From Climacteris rufus (taxonomy: Eukaryota; Chordata; Aves; Passeriformes; Climacteridae), in assembly GCA_013398175.1 (NCBI GenBank), contig VZRZ01007410.1, positions 1,612,243-1,676,242 on the forward strand: DNA of 64,000 nt, in the 5' to 3' direction. Within the stretch, counting starts at the first letter, position 1, and each line of letters begins with the position of its first letter. Shown here piece after piece: positions 49,501-60,068 of the stretch. The notes beneath the pieces were generated by a model. It worked only from the letters and a program-made list of their open reading frames with translations, was not told the origin of the DNA and did not search any database. A program made the position numbers and the translations under genes.

Positions 49501-52500
49501 AGGACCTTTGTATCAGCTGCTCTTCAGTACAGTTTCTCATGCATTACACCACTGGATGGGCACTCGAGGTTTATGGTTAGCTCTTCAGGGAACCATGGAT
49601 CTGAAATCAAGAAGATAAAAGCTTTGCAGAGGTTTTTAGTTAAAAAAAAAAAAAAAAATTTGCAGCCCCAGGCATAAATAATGAAGTCAATCTACCTGCC
49701 TTTCCCTGCCTGAGGTTTTCACTCTCTGGAGCCTCACCTGCTCTAGGAGTCAGAGAGTCTGCAGCTCTGCTGCAGGTGAAAGAAGGCAGGCAGAAAGGCT
49801 AGGGATAATTTTGCCTTCATGCCCTTCACAGAAAACATGAGCTGGCTGATACCTTCATCAGCCTGTAAGCCTCTGCTGGTTCAGAACCCCCTTCTGTGGA
49901 CTGAATCCTGTCTGGATCCCATAAAGAGGGATGTTGCTTGAAGACCCACAAGTAGAACAAAAGAAAGCTTAAACCCATCCAAGCACAAAATTTTACTCCC
50001 TACCTTAGCTGCTAAGGTTGGGGAGGACTTTTTATTGCTGATGACATTTGTTTCTGGAGAAAAACACGCATCTGTGGGAGGGAAGAGTTGACTGTGTCAC
50101 ACACCCCATGGGGCTGTGTAAAGTAGCTGAGTGGGAGAATTTTTGACACCTCCCCAAGCTGGAGTCAACCCAGAAGTGCAGGCCAAGACTCCAGCAAGAG
50201 CCTCCCCTGGGGAGATGCGAGAATAGCACAGCCAATCCTGCCTCTCTGTGAGAGCTGCTCTCCAGCACTCCGTGGCCTCGGATAGAAACCGAATTCACAA
50301 ATGGCACAGAGATGCAAGAAACCAGAGGGGGAAGGGGAAAGGTCAGCTAAGGTTGTTACCACTATGGCCCAACCAGACCAACTGGCAAACAAGAACAGAC
50401 CCCTGCAGAGCAGCACTGGGGAAAAACAACACACATTGCAAATATTCCCCTGCACTCATCGCCCCCTTTCTTCATTTACAAGAAAAGATGTAAGAAACAA
50501 AACCCACTTTGTAGAAAAAGATGCTGTGGAAACCATAAAGAGTAATTGATGCATGTTGTACTTTGCACATTCAATTCCACTTGCCTGCATGCCAGAGTAT
50601 AGAGATTATTCCTACAGCCACAGATGAACAGCACTAGACCCAGTGGGCTGAGATGCTGTTTTATTACCAGCCCCCTGTGGTAAGAAATTACATCAGAATT
50701 GAACTCCTATACATTCTCCCAGCGATCCTGCAGTGCCAGCAGTAGGTGCCTCCTAATAGGTAGGATATGCACTTAGTCTTGTCACAGATAAGTTTTGACA
50801 AGCTTGCAGAGGGTGTGACTTAGGGGTGGCAGCCCTGTGAGTCCCACATTCGTACTTTTCCAGTCAATCTCTTCATGTGACACCACTGCCAGCTGTGTGG
50901 CTGCTCCCATCAGTGAATTTGCTCTACAAAGAGTAGTTCTGCAAAGAAGCCACTCCAGCAATGGACACTGGGATGGTCAGTGGCTTACAGCTGTGTGTAC
51001 TGAAGAGACAGCACTGTAGACAGAGGTCTCAAGAAGTTGATGATACAGTACCCACAAGGATACAGTACACTGTAGGTATTTGTAGAGTGGGGCTGAGGTG
51101 AGGATAGCTCTCCATAGCAGACACTCACTGCATCCAAGAACAAGTGTGGCACATTCCCATGCCTACACATAGTCTTTGCTGTAGTGGCAACTTTCCATCT
51201 GCTCGTGGTTGCTCCTTGCCTTGGTTGTAGGGTACAACTACCAGCACTGGGCACATGCCCACCTTTAGGCATGCAGTCTGCAGGTACATCCTGTAACACA
51301 TGCAAAATATCTTCTGCAACTGAGGCCAGCTGTGCCAGCAAAATGCCCACTAGGACCACTGGACCACTACCTAGTGGAAAAAATTACTCCCTCACCAGTG
51401 CTCAGACACTCTCACGAGGCACCTGAGGCCACATGGATGACTGCAGGCCTGTGATGCAATTTTTTTCTAGTACTCAACAAGCAGATGGAGGTTTGTGACC
51501 GGTTTCTCACAGCCAAACTTCCTACAGAGGGATGACTAGTTTTGAGAGTGTTAAACAGACATGTGACCATGGCCAACTGCCAGATGGCTGGAAAGAGCAT
51601 TGCTGCAGCCCTCGTGATGCAGGTCTAGCCTTGGCTGCCAGCATCACACACCATATGTATCAGCTGCCAGACAGAAAAGCCTGGCTGCAAGTTGGGAGTG
51701 TGACACAGGGATATTACATAGCACAATTTTTAGTGATGCCAACATAGAGCAGGCCAGAATGAACAACATTTCTTCCCCTCCTGGCTTCCTTCACCGTGCA
51801 AAGGTATCTGCTGCAAAGGTTCTTTCAGTCATGACATAGACAGAAAAACTGTTTCAAAGGTAGGACACCTAGCAGGAGATAAAAATTTTGCTTCAGTAGT
51901 TATAATTTTTGTGTAATTCTTCCAACAGATGACTTCAGGGAATGATGAAGCACTGAGGTGTAGGTGGGGACTATAGTTTGTGCTACATAATCAGCTGTAG
52001 GCCAGTGGTAGGGAAAGCGATGCTTGTTGGAAAGGCTACGAGGTTACAAGTCCATCTCAAAAGCCTCATGCAATGGATTTACAGTTACTCAGTGCCCACA
52101 GGACACTCACAACAGCAAAGCCTCCAAGCACCCTGACTCTTTGCTCTCACTTGTAATCAGTGTACAGCCAGGGAATCTGTGTTTGAGTCACAGTGCAGCC
52201 ATTACTGATGCTTGCAATCAGGACCAGAACACAGGTGGACAGGAAAACAAGGAAACAAAGAAAAAAGCCTCCACATGGCATCACTCTGCAGACCAGCAAC
52301 TCCAGCTGCAGTTTCATGACATCTTTATGCTGATCTAACTCTGGGCTGCCAGGGAAACAATTAGCCCTAAGATTCCTGCCCACCCTGTCATGAGCAGGAC
52401 CAGGGAATTTGAATGCTATTTGATCAGGTTCCTCTTCATTTGGATCAGCTACCTGAGTGGCATTCTGCTCAGCCTGCCCAAGCACAGGAGGCATCAGTAG

Positions 52501-52823
52501 AGCACAGTCAGCAGCAGCAATTTGCAGGAGATGAGCTGAAAGGTGTTGTCTTACAGCCACAGCCTCACAGCACACCAGCCTTAACCTGCCCCAACATATT
52601 CTCACAGGAAGGCTGAGACGGCTTGCAGAAAGCACAGCCCGTGTCAGGGATATTCAAACGCGTGTGCCACATCGGTTACACACAAACCAGCGATCTGCCC
52701 AGACGGATTTCAGTCATGCTTCAGTCTGGGAGGTGCTTATGCGAGATGTGAAATGAAGCTAGAACTTTCCATACTCCTAATGAGAGTACGTGTGAACAAA
52801 CAGCTGGCAGACAAGTTATAACG

Positions 52824-52875
52824 ACAAAAACAAACAAAAAAAAAAAACAAACAAAACCCTCACAAAAAAAAAAAT
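52824..52875. repeat. A-rich/AAAC low-complexity tract
   Basis: Mixed runs of A with interspersed C, mostly AAAC-like, immediately downstream of the candidate polyadenylation area of the minus-strand exon. Confidence 0.85.
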
Positions 52876-52967
52876 CCCAAAAGAGCTGCCTTGTATTTTA
52901 AAAAGAATTTTGTTGCCATTTTCATTTTCAACAAATATGTACACTTGAAGAATAAAACAGAGGCTTT

Positions 52968-52973
52968 TTTATT
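52968..52973 (-). terminator. Candidate polyadenylation signal AATAAA
   Basis: AATAAA on the minus strand, about 200 bases past the stop of the candidate terminal exon, with a T-rich segment (tctgttttattc) after it. Its meaning depends on that exon being real. Confidence 0.3.
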
Positions 52974-53172
52974 CCCATTGGTGTCTAAACGGCAACCCTC
53001 AAATGCAAATTTCGGTCATGTGACAGCATTTAGTCTGTATCAGCAGAGCACTCTGATCCCTGGATGGGATTTTGGCACTCTGGTCCATGAACTCTTATTT
53101 ACATTCCAGAGCTGGAGGTTGGTTCAGAGGAAGCCTGAGGATGTGAACAAGGCAGGAACATTTCTTGCTTAA

Positions 53173-53296
53173 TCACGTGGAATGGTGTTTAGTCCTTCTG
53201 GGAAGTTCAAGTCTCTGTGTAGTTAACAGCTGGGCCAGTCCATTCATCACCATCATAAATATGGTCAATGACATCACCAGCACGTAGTGGCTAATG
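53173..53296 (-). CDS. Possible terminal coding exon of a membrane protein
   Basis: On the minus strand a long polypyrimidine tract (tttttctgcctgtctcctcc, then ttgcag) forms a strong acceptor ending at 53297. The 124-base open segment that follows encodes about 41 residues and ends in TGA at 53175-53173. It contains a hydrophobic helix-like run (YVLVMSLTIFMMVMNGLAQLL) and a basic, polar C-terminal tail (RRTKHH). About 200 bases downstream on the same strand is an AATAAA signal (52973-52968) followed by T-rich sequence, as expected for a short 3' UTR. I do not recognise the protein family. No upstream exon is identified, so it may still be coincidence. Confidence 0.35.
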
Positions 53297-54027
53297 CTGC
53301 AAGGAGGAGACAGGCAGAAAAAGTGAGAGAAAAATACAAAGTTGCAGAGTAAAGAAAAAAACCCCTGACATGAACAACCCTCTGAATATTTTTTTTTCAT
53401 TTTAACTAGGCCTAACTGTTGACCAAGGATGTCATTTTATATATGCTGCTCTTATAGGACAAGTATTATAGCATCACTATCATGTAAAAACCCAAGTCTG
53501 TGGGGACAACAGAAAACACAACTGAGCATACACAGAGTAAGAGGTACCAGGTGTACTTTTCATTCAAATCAGTAATTCAGTGTATGTGAGTGAAACAATT
53601 GCAAAACTTCCATTTGCTGTCAACTATAACACAGAATCTAGGGAGAACTTCCCATCAAGCAGACATTCTTTGGTAGTAAGACAATTCAGATATTTATGTC
53701 AGATAAAGTAAACCAAAACCCCTCTACTTTTTCTCTCAAAATTGTAGAATTCTCTGCTGTGGTAACACATGGTTTCAAAGAGATTAAAGAGATGAATTCA
53801 AGAATGGCTCAAACACAATATAAAAATGCAGCTTCTGGGTTAGGAAGTCCATAAGACACTAATGATTATAAGGCTAACAAGCAGAGAGCTTGTTCTCCAC
53901 TTGTTCAAATTCTGTTACCTGGTGTTCACTGGTGTTACAGATGGGCTATTTAGGGTCAGACTGAAATTTGATCTAGGATATTCAGCATTGTGTTCAACAG
54001 GTTTAATTCCATTTGGAATTAAATCTG
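53297..54027. other. Unique noncoding sequence
   Basis: No gene or repeat family recognised. If the minus-strand exon is real, this would be its preceding intron. Confidence 0.5.
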
Positions 54028-55746
54028 GCTAAGGATGTCAGGAATAAAAAGAAGGGCTTCTTCAAAGACACCAAAACCAAAAGGAAAACTATGGAAAACA
54101 TGGGCCTGCTACTGAATTGAGCAGGGACCCTTGCAACAGAGGCTGTGGAGAAGGCTGACATACTGAATGCTTTCCTTGCTTAAGTCTTCACTGCTGAGGC
54201 TAACCCTCAGGAATCCCTGACCCAGGAGATCAGGGAGAAGGTCTGGAGAAAGGAAGACTTTCCTTTGGTTGAGGCAGATGGGGTTAGAGACCATTTAGTC
54301 AAACCTGACATCCACATGTCCATGGGCCCTCATAGGATCCACCCATGACTGCTGAGGGAAATGGAGGACATAAATGCCAGGCTACTTTCAATCATCTTGA
54401 AAGGTGACAGTAGTAAGGAGATGTGCCTGAAGACAGGAAGAAAGCCAATGTCACCCCAGCCTTCAGAAAGGGCAAGAAGAAAGACCCAGGGAACTACAGA
54501 TCAGTCAGCTTCATCTCTAGGTGAAGGCATAGCTCATCCTGAAAGTCATTGCTAAGCATGCAGAAGAAAAGAAGGTGATCAGGAGTAGTCAGCATGGGTT
54601 CACCAAAGGGAAAATCATGCTTGACCAACCTGATTGCCTTCTACAATGGAATACCAGCTGGAGATAGACAAGGGGACAGCAGCGAATATTGTCTTCCTGG
54701 ACTTCAGCAAGGCTTTCAGTACTGTCTCCCATGATATCCTCATGGGCAAATTCAGGAAGTGTGGACTGGATGAGTGGACAGTGACGTGGACTGAGAACTG
54801 GCTTAACAGCAGATCCCAGAGGGTCCCAATCAGCAGCAGAGGGTCTGGTTGGAGGCCTGTCACCAGTGGTGTCCCACAAGGTTCAATACCGGGCCCCGTG
54901 TTGTTTAACTTACTCATCAATGACTTGAAGGGACAGATGTCTCCTCAGCAAGTTCACTGATGACACAAAGCTGTGAGGAGTGACTGATACCAAGAGGGCT
55001 GTGCAGCCCTTCAGAAGGATCTTGACAGGTTGGAGAGATGGGCAGGGAAGAACCTTCTGAAATTCAGCAAAGGCAAATGCAGGGTACTGTACCTGGGGAA
55101 TAATAACCCCATGAACCAAAAGAGCCTGGGGAGTGACATGCTGGAAAGCAGCTCTGTGGAGAAGGTCCTGGGGGTCCTGGTGGACAACAAGGAGCCAGCA
55201 GTGCCCATGTGCCCAAGAAGGCCAATGGTATCCTGGGCTGTATTAGCAAGAGCATTGCCAGCAGGTTGAGGGAGGTGATCCTGCCCCTCTGCTCAGCCCC
55301 AGTGAGGCCACATCTGAAATGCTGTGTCCAGTATAAGAGAGACATGGAGGAAAGGCTGAGTGAACTGGGCCTATTCAGTCTTGAGAAGACACAACTGAGA
55401 GGGGACCTCATCAATGTCTGTAAGTGTCTAAAGGGAGGGTGTCAAGAGGATGGAGCCAGGTTCTGCTCAGTGGTGCCAAGCAACAGAACAAAAGACAACA
55501 GGCAAAAACTAGAACACAGGAAGTTTCACCTGAACATGAGGAAGAACTAACTTACTCTGCAGGTGACCAAGCACCAGAACAGGCTGCCCAGAGAGGCTGT
55601 GGAGTGTCCTTCCCTGGAGATACTTAAAAGCCATCTTGACACAATCCTGAGTGATGTGCTCTGGGTGACCCTTCTTGAGCAGGGAGGTTGGACTAGGTGA
55701 CCTCCAGTGGTCCCTTTCCACCTCAGCCATTCTGTGATTCTGTAAC
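54028..55746 (+). mobile_element. CR1 LINE, 5'-truncated 1.7-kb copy
   Basis: The element starts within ORF2 between the endonuclease and the reverse transcriptase (aaaaagaagggcttcttcaa gives the KKGFFK segment). It covers the reverse transcriptase, the C-terminal part and the 3' UTR, and ends at the typical terminal repeat attctgtgattctgt (about 55731-55745). The 3' tail keeps well conserved landmarks such as ctaggtgacctccagtggtc. It is longer than the 28.3-kb copy and belongs to a different subfamily, judging by its tail. Many stops and frameshifts inactivate it. The left edge is approximate. Confidence 0.95.
54060..55550 (+). pseudogene. Broken CR1 ORF2 (linker and reverse transcriptase)
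   Basis: The former protein is spread over all three frames. The frame open at 54634-54960 carries a large part of the catalytic domain: NIVFLDFSKAFSTVSHDIL, which keeps the first catalytic Asp but has Ser where the family usually has Asp after AF, then WTVTWTENWLNSR, and SGVPQG with PVLFNLLINDL. The TDD box (FTDDTKL, from 54953) is in another frame and is followed by a TGA. The C-terminal segments (NNPMNQKSLGSDMLESSSVEKVLG, broken up here as separate frames at 55030-55269 and 55209-55550) remain recognisable. No functional enzyme can be made. Confidence 0.9.
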
Positions 55747-58700
55747 ATCTGAGTCGAGCTACTGCTAATGTAAACCACTAGACACTGAGAAACCAAAATT
55801 CTTCCAAAACCAGTGACATTTCAGATTAGAGCTGCAGATGAAACTCTGCTGTGCCTGTGTCCATTATGCATCCAGCATGGCTTTGGTTTTCCCTGGGACT
55901 ACTGAAGAAACTGGCACTCTGACACAAAAGGTTCTCATACCTCCTGATGCACCCATACCTGTTATTTCAAAGTAGATGGCTGTTTAGGACAAGCAGAGTA
56001 ACTTCAGACTTGATGAAGTCTGAGTTTAGTCACAAAAAAGGATTGCAAGGAACGCTTGCTGGCGTAATGACCTGGAATTTCTGCCAGAGGACTCATTCAG
56101 TTTGAATGTTTATCCACAGAAGAGCAGTAAAGATCATAATGCCGACACTATCAATCCTCACAACCCTGAGACTGTGAAAACTCTGGCACTAGCCTAGCAC
56201 AATTTAGCCCTGTGAAGTGGAGATGCACCAGCTCTTAACAAAGCTGGGCCACTAACCAGTGTGAGAAAATAAAAGTAATCCAAAAAGTTCTTCCACAGCC
56301 AGGGTGCCAGCAACCAAAGGACCAAAGTGTATGGGAGAACATGAAAACAGACTTGACGCATCCTGTAAGATGTTTCTGTTTCAGCTGACTAAACCATCTC
56401 ACAAATGCCTTCTCAAAATACAGTTTTAAGAAATCAATTGGAAAAATCCACCGGCTTAAAGGGCTCAGACCTGAGTGAGCATAATCCACCAGAAGAGCCC
56501 GCACCCGTGTAACCTTCCACCTGCACGCAGCACAACTGAAAATAATCAGTATTGTGAACAACTCAAGGTTTAAAATATCAGACAGGAAATGTCTTTCCTA
56601 CAAGCTTCTAGTTTTCGCTAGGCAGAGCAGCACGACAAGAGCAAAGCTCCTGTCCTGTTTCTGTGTGGGGAAAATGTAAGAAGACACACTGAGAGCATGA
56701 AGTCAGGCACGAAGTCTACTGGCACCTACCTGGGCAGTGCACTTTGGACTTGGTAGATCACATCTCATTTACAACAACAAAGATAACACAGCTCCCTCAA
56801 AAGCTGCCCTTGGAAGACCACCTGGGTGTGTTCCAGCTTTGGTTTCAGTTCTCCATGGGAAAGGACACACTGACAGCTGAAATTCAAACCCTTGCTGCAT
56901 TTATCTTCATGGTGAAATGTGCCCCTGGGGACTGTGCAAGCACCACAGGTAGATAAGGTTGCTGGTTCTTAAGGGAACAGCCATTCTGGTAAATACCTGG
57001 ATGACTTAGTGTCTCATACATTACTGTAACATTTCAGCTTTCCCTCTCATCTGACACCAGAATTCTAGTTTTTCATGTAAGCAGCAACATCATTTTCCTT
57101 CTAACTTTCAAAGAAAGCTTTAATGAGAAATCTGAAAATCACAAGCTAAATGAAAACCCTACTTTTATTCCTACAGATTCCCCAAGATAGTCACCAGAGG
57201 ACCATGCAGGGTCCCTAGGACAGGCATCTGAGCTCCTGTGCACCCCCCAAAAGGAGCTCTTTCAGATGTGATCAGTGATTTGGGGGAGGGGATAAGGAGG
57301 GGCTTTCTCAAAGGAAAAAGGTCTCCACAAACTGTTTAGCTACCTGTCAGCTGAGGGACTGGGTCCTCCATACTTTTGTAAAGAGAGTGTTGCACACTCC
57401 TTTGCTATGCTGCAAAAGGCTGAATAGTTATGGTACTTTACTAAAATATCAGATGTTCAGAGTAAAGATACATATATATATTTTTGTGCCTTAGAGCACA
57501 ATTAAAAACAATTTCAATCTACTTATCATGTAATTACAAACAGCCAGCATCTCTGGGGCTCTCAGCAACTGGTACTGCAGTGCCCGCAGGCAGCTCTGCC
57601 TGGTAAATTACTTCTAAGGCTGGCATAACACTGTACTTAAACAAACAAGACTCTTACAGGTATATGCCACAACAGCAGTGTCAGTATCTTGATCCCTATA
57701 CAATTCAGAACTGCATCCTTGACTGGATCTGTAGTGAAGGAGGTAATTCTCAAAACAAGCTTTCTGCACCAGAAGCCAAACTTGAGCTAATGAGAAGAAG
57801 GAGGAAGTTTCTAGGCTCCAGGCAAGTTAGATCCACAGAGGAAGAAGAGCCATTAAACAGGTACAAGAGAATAGCATAATGGGGCACAGTGGGGCAATGC
57901 TTATAAAGGATGACATGGTAGAGGTAGAAGGTGTAGGGGATCATGGATGATCTATGGCAAGGCAGCACTGTTCAGTGGAAAGGTGAGTGCCCTCTGTATG
58001 GAACAATGTCAACAGGCAAAGCTGGTGGTAGGAAAGTTTTTTATCAGGGAGGAAGACACCTGTTTTGGTGGTAAGGAACCACAAGGAGAACATATGAGGT
58101 ACTACCATCTCCCAGCTTTGTTTGTGATAATGTATATTGGTAACAAGTATTAATCAAAACCAAGAAGAATCAAAAATATTAAAAAATGAGGGGGGTTACT
58201 GGTGAGAATCAATCTTGCTCCAAAAGTTGGCTTTCTCCCAAGACAGGCTAATTGCTAAGACGACAGACCTGACTAGAAGCTACAAAGACAAGAAGATGGA
58301 GTAAGTTACCATAGCAATTAAAAAAACCTAGAAACAAAACAAGTAAAACAAAAACAACTTGTGCAAGGACTTGGATGAGCACTCTCCAGAAGAGTCCGAA
58401 GACATTATTTCTACATGACATGCTCTTTTGAACTGTTTCCAAGCACACATTGAGACCCCAGATTTAGATTCTGAATTTTAAGTTTCCTGCGTTTCCAGTC
58501 AGGATGCCACACCCTCTCTCCTCAGTTTCACAAGTCAAAACGTTTGTTCTAACAGTCAGTCCTAGAAGCCCCAGCACTCCAACCCTGAAATCGATTCCAT
58601 TATCCCTTTTAAAACCTAAAAAAACAGTCTTGTGCTTTATCTTTGTCCCCTGACCTTTGAAACTGCAGAAGAAGAGTTAAAATCATATCTTTATTATCTA

Positions 58701-59360
58701 GGAACTATAAAGAGAAGGAATAGTACAATATGTGTCTGTATAAAGCTATATAAGAGTCATATAAAGAACCTTTAAGGTTTATCTTTACTATCAGGTTATA
58801 CAACTATTTACAAAGTGCATATACTGTAAAGATATAGTAGGCTTTAAAGGCTATTTCTCTCTCTTTCTGGAAATCTATAGATAGAGATAGATAAACATAC
58901 CTTTTAAGCTGCAGAGAAATTATTTTAGTGACAAAGAAGCTGAAAAGCTAGCTAATCCATTTAACTGTTATTCAAAAATAAAAGGATCTGTCAGAACTGC
59001 TCGTGATCATGTACTACACATTGATACATCAAAAATACTAGGAAAAGCACGTTATTATTTTTAAGAAATGTAATGGTGTACCTCAAGGTATATAGATAGA
59101 TAGGGAGTAAGGTTAGCAGACCTTAGGAGCTGATGTAAGCTATTGTTTTGAGTTCCACATTCAGTGCAAGATTATTATCCCATTATTATATCAAAACAAT
59201 GAAAAGCACTCTCTGAAAGACAAGTTCACATTGATTTTGGCATGACCATTCAGAAAAGGGGCTTTAAAACTTTCTAATAAGCCATAAATATTTATGGTAA
59301 TTGATAATTTACTGAGAGGAGGGAATCAGTGGTGCGTTGATAATTTGCTGAATGTGGTAA
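55747..59360. other. Unique noncoding sequence
   Basis: No supported gene. A minus-strand frame at 56235-56561 (108 codons) follows an acceptor-like gattattttcag but has no family match and no good donor. A plus-strand frame at 57664-57879 begins after an acceptor-like cttacag and has a basic/acidic tail; also unrecognised. Short TAGA-type repeats lie near 58878-58895 and 59095-59105. Confidence 0.5.
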
Positions 59361-59364
59361 TACA

Positions 59365-59460
59365 GGACTGTGTGTTGGATCTGTTGTTGCTCAGCATTTC
59401 ATTAATGAACTGGAGGAGTGGAAGAGATAGAACTCCATTTCAATTCAAAGACAATACTTA
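59365..59460 (+). mobile_element. Possible ancient CR1/L3-clade LINE remnant
   Basis: The stretch gtgttggatctgttgttgct followed by cagcatttcattaatgaact and, further on, ttcaattcaaagacaatact resembles the conserved reverse transcriptase segment (...VLGPVLFNIFINDL... then the FADDT region) of an old CR1- or L3-like LINE. Many substitutions are present and the catalytic Asp pair is lost. This is pattern recognition over fewer than 100 bases. Confidence 0.3.
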
Positions 59461-60047
59461 TGTGGCATGGTGAATTCAACCAGGAGAATAAAGACATCAC
59501 ATTGTTAAGGCAAATGTGAGGCACAGTAAAATGTCATGTCGTGGTTAAAGCATGGTAGAACAAGATGTAAAAGCCAGGAGTTAGGGGTGAAATTTTTAAA
59601 AATAGAAAATGTCAGTTCAGTAAAGAAACCTTACTTCCAAACAATGAGATCCACTAGGAAACAAAACAAAGTAAAAAAGCAGTGAAGTTCTTCTTATCAC
59701 AAGGGATTTAAAACCAGCTCATCTACATCAAACTTGGCTATTGGAAAAGCCAAGTATTGCCTAATGAGAGTCTCCTACTGAACTTGAATATTCTTAGTAA
59801 GAGAGAGAACACACAAAACTTTTGAAGTGTGGTAATTAGAAAATCCATGGAAAGCCCATCATCACAAAAAAGAATGAGTAAGGAAATGTACATCGAAGCT
59901 TTACAAATGTGGCACATATACCACTGGACTCTGACAGACTTTAGAGGAATAAATCTCCACCAGGCAATTAAGTTGCTGCTTTTCCACCTCTGATTTCACT
60001 GATGTGGTAACTAGTAACATAACACAAACCCAGATATTTTTGCTAAC

Positions 60048-60068
60048 ACACACACATACACACACACA
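60048..60068. repeat. Interrupted (CA)n microsatellite
   Basis: Two short runs of CA dinucleotides joined through a single TA. Confidence 0.9.

Larger units (their letters stand above)
45376..53172. other. Unique noncoding sequence, some possibly conserved
   Basis: No gene is supported. The stretch 45400-45740 has the look of conserved noncoding DNA (ttaattaaac, caaataaataatgcc). Other contents are a hairpin at 46051-46070, an (AAAC)n microsatellite at 46494-46515, A17 at 49642-49658 and A/AAAC-rich sequence at 52824-52875. Longer minus-strand frames at 50985-51359 and 52147-52635 are unexplained and are discussed under findings. The last 200 bases may be the 3' UTR of the candidate exon that follows. 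Confidence 0.5.

Noticed and set aside
51412..51780. Faint similarity to a Harbinger-type transposase segment on the minus strand
   Set aside because: Only a few residues (IWQLA, SVGSLAV) line up and the frame breaks on both sides; not enough to name a family.
56235..56561. 108-codon minus-strand frame after an acceptor-like site
   Set aside because: No donor, no recognisable family, and the acceptor word gattattttcag is common by chance.
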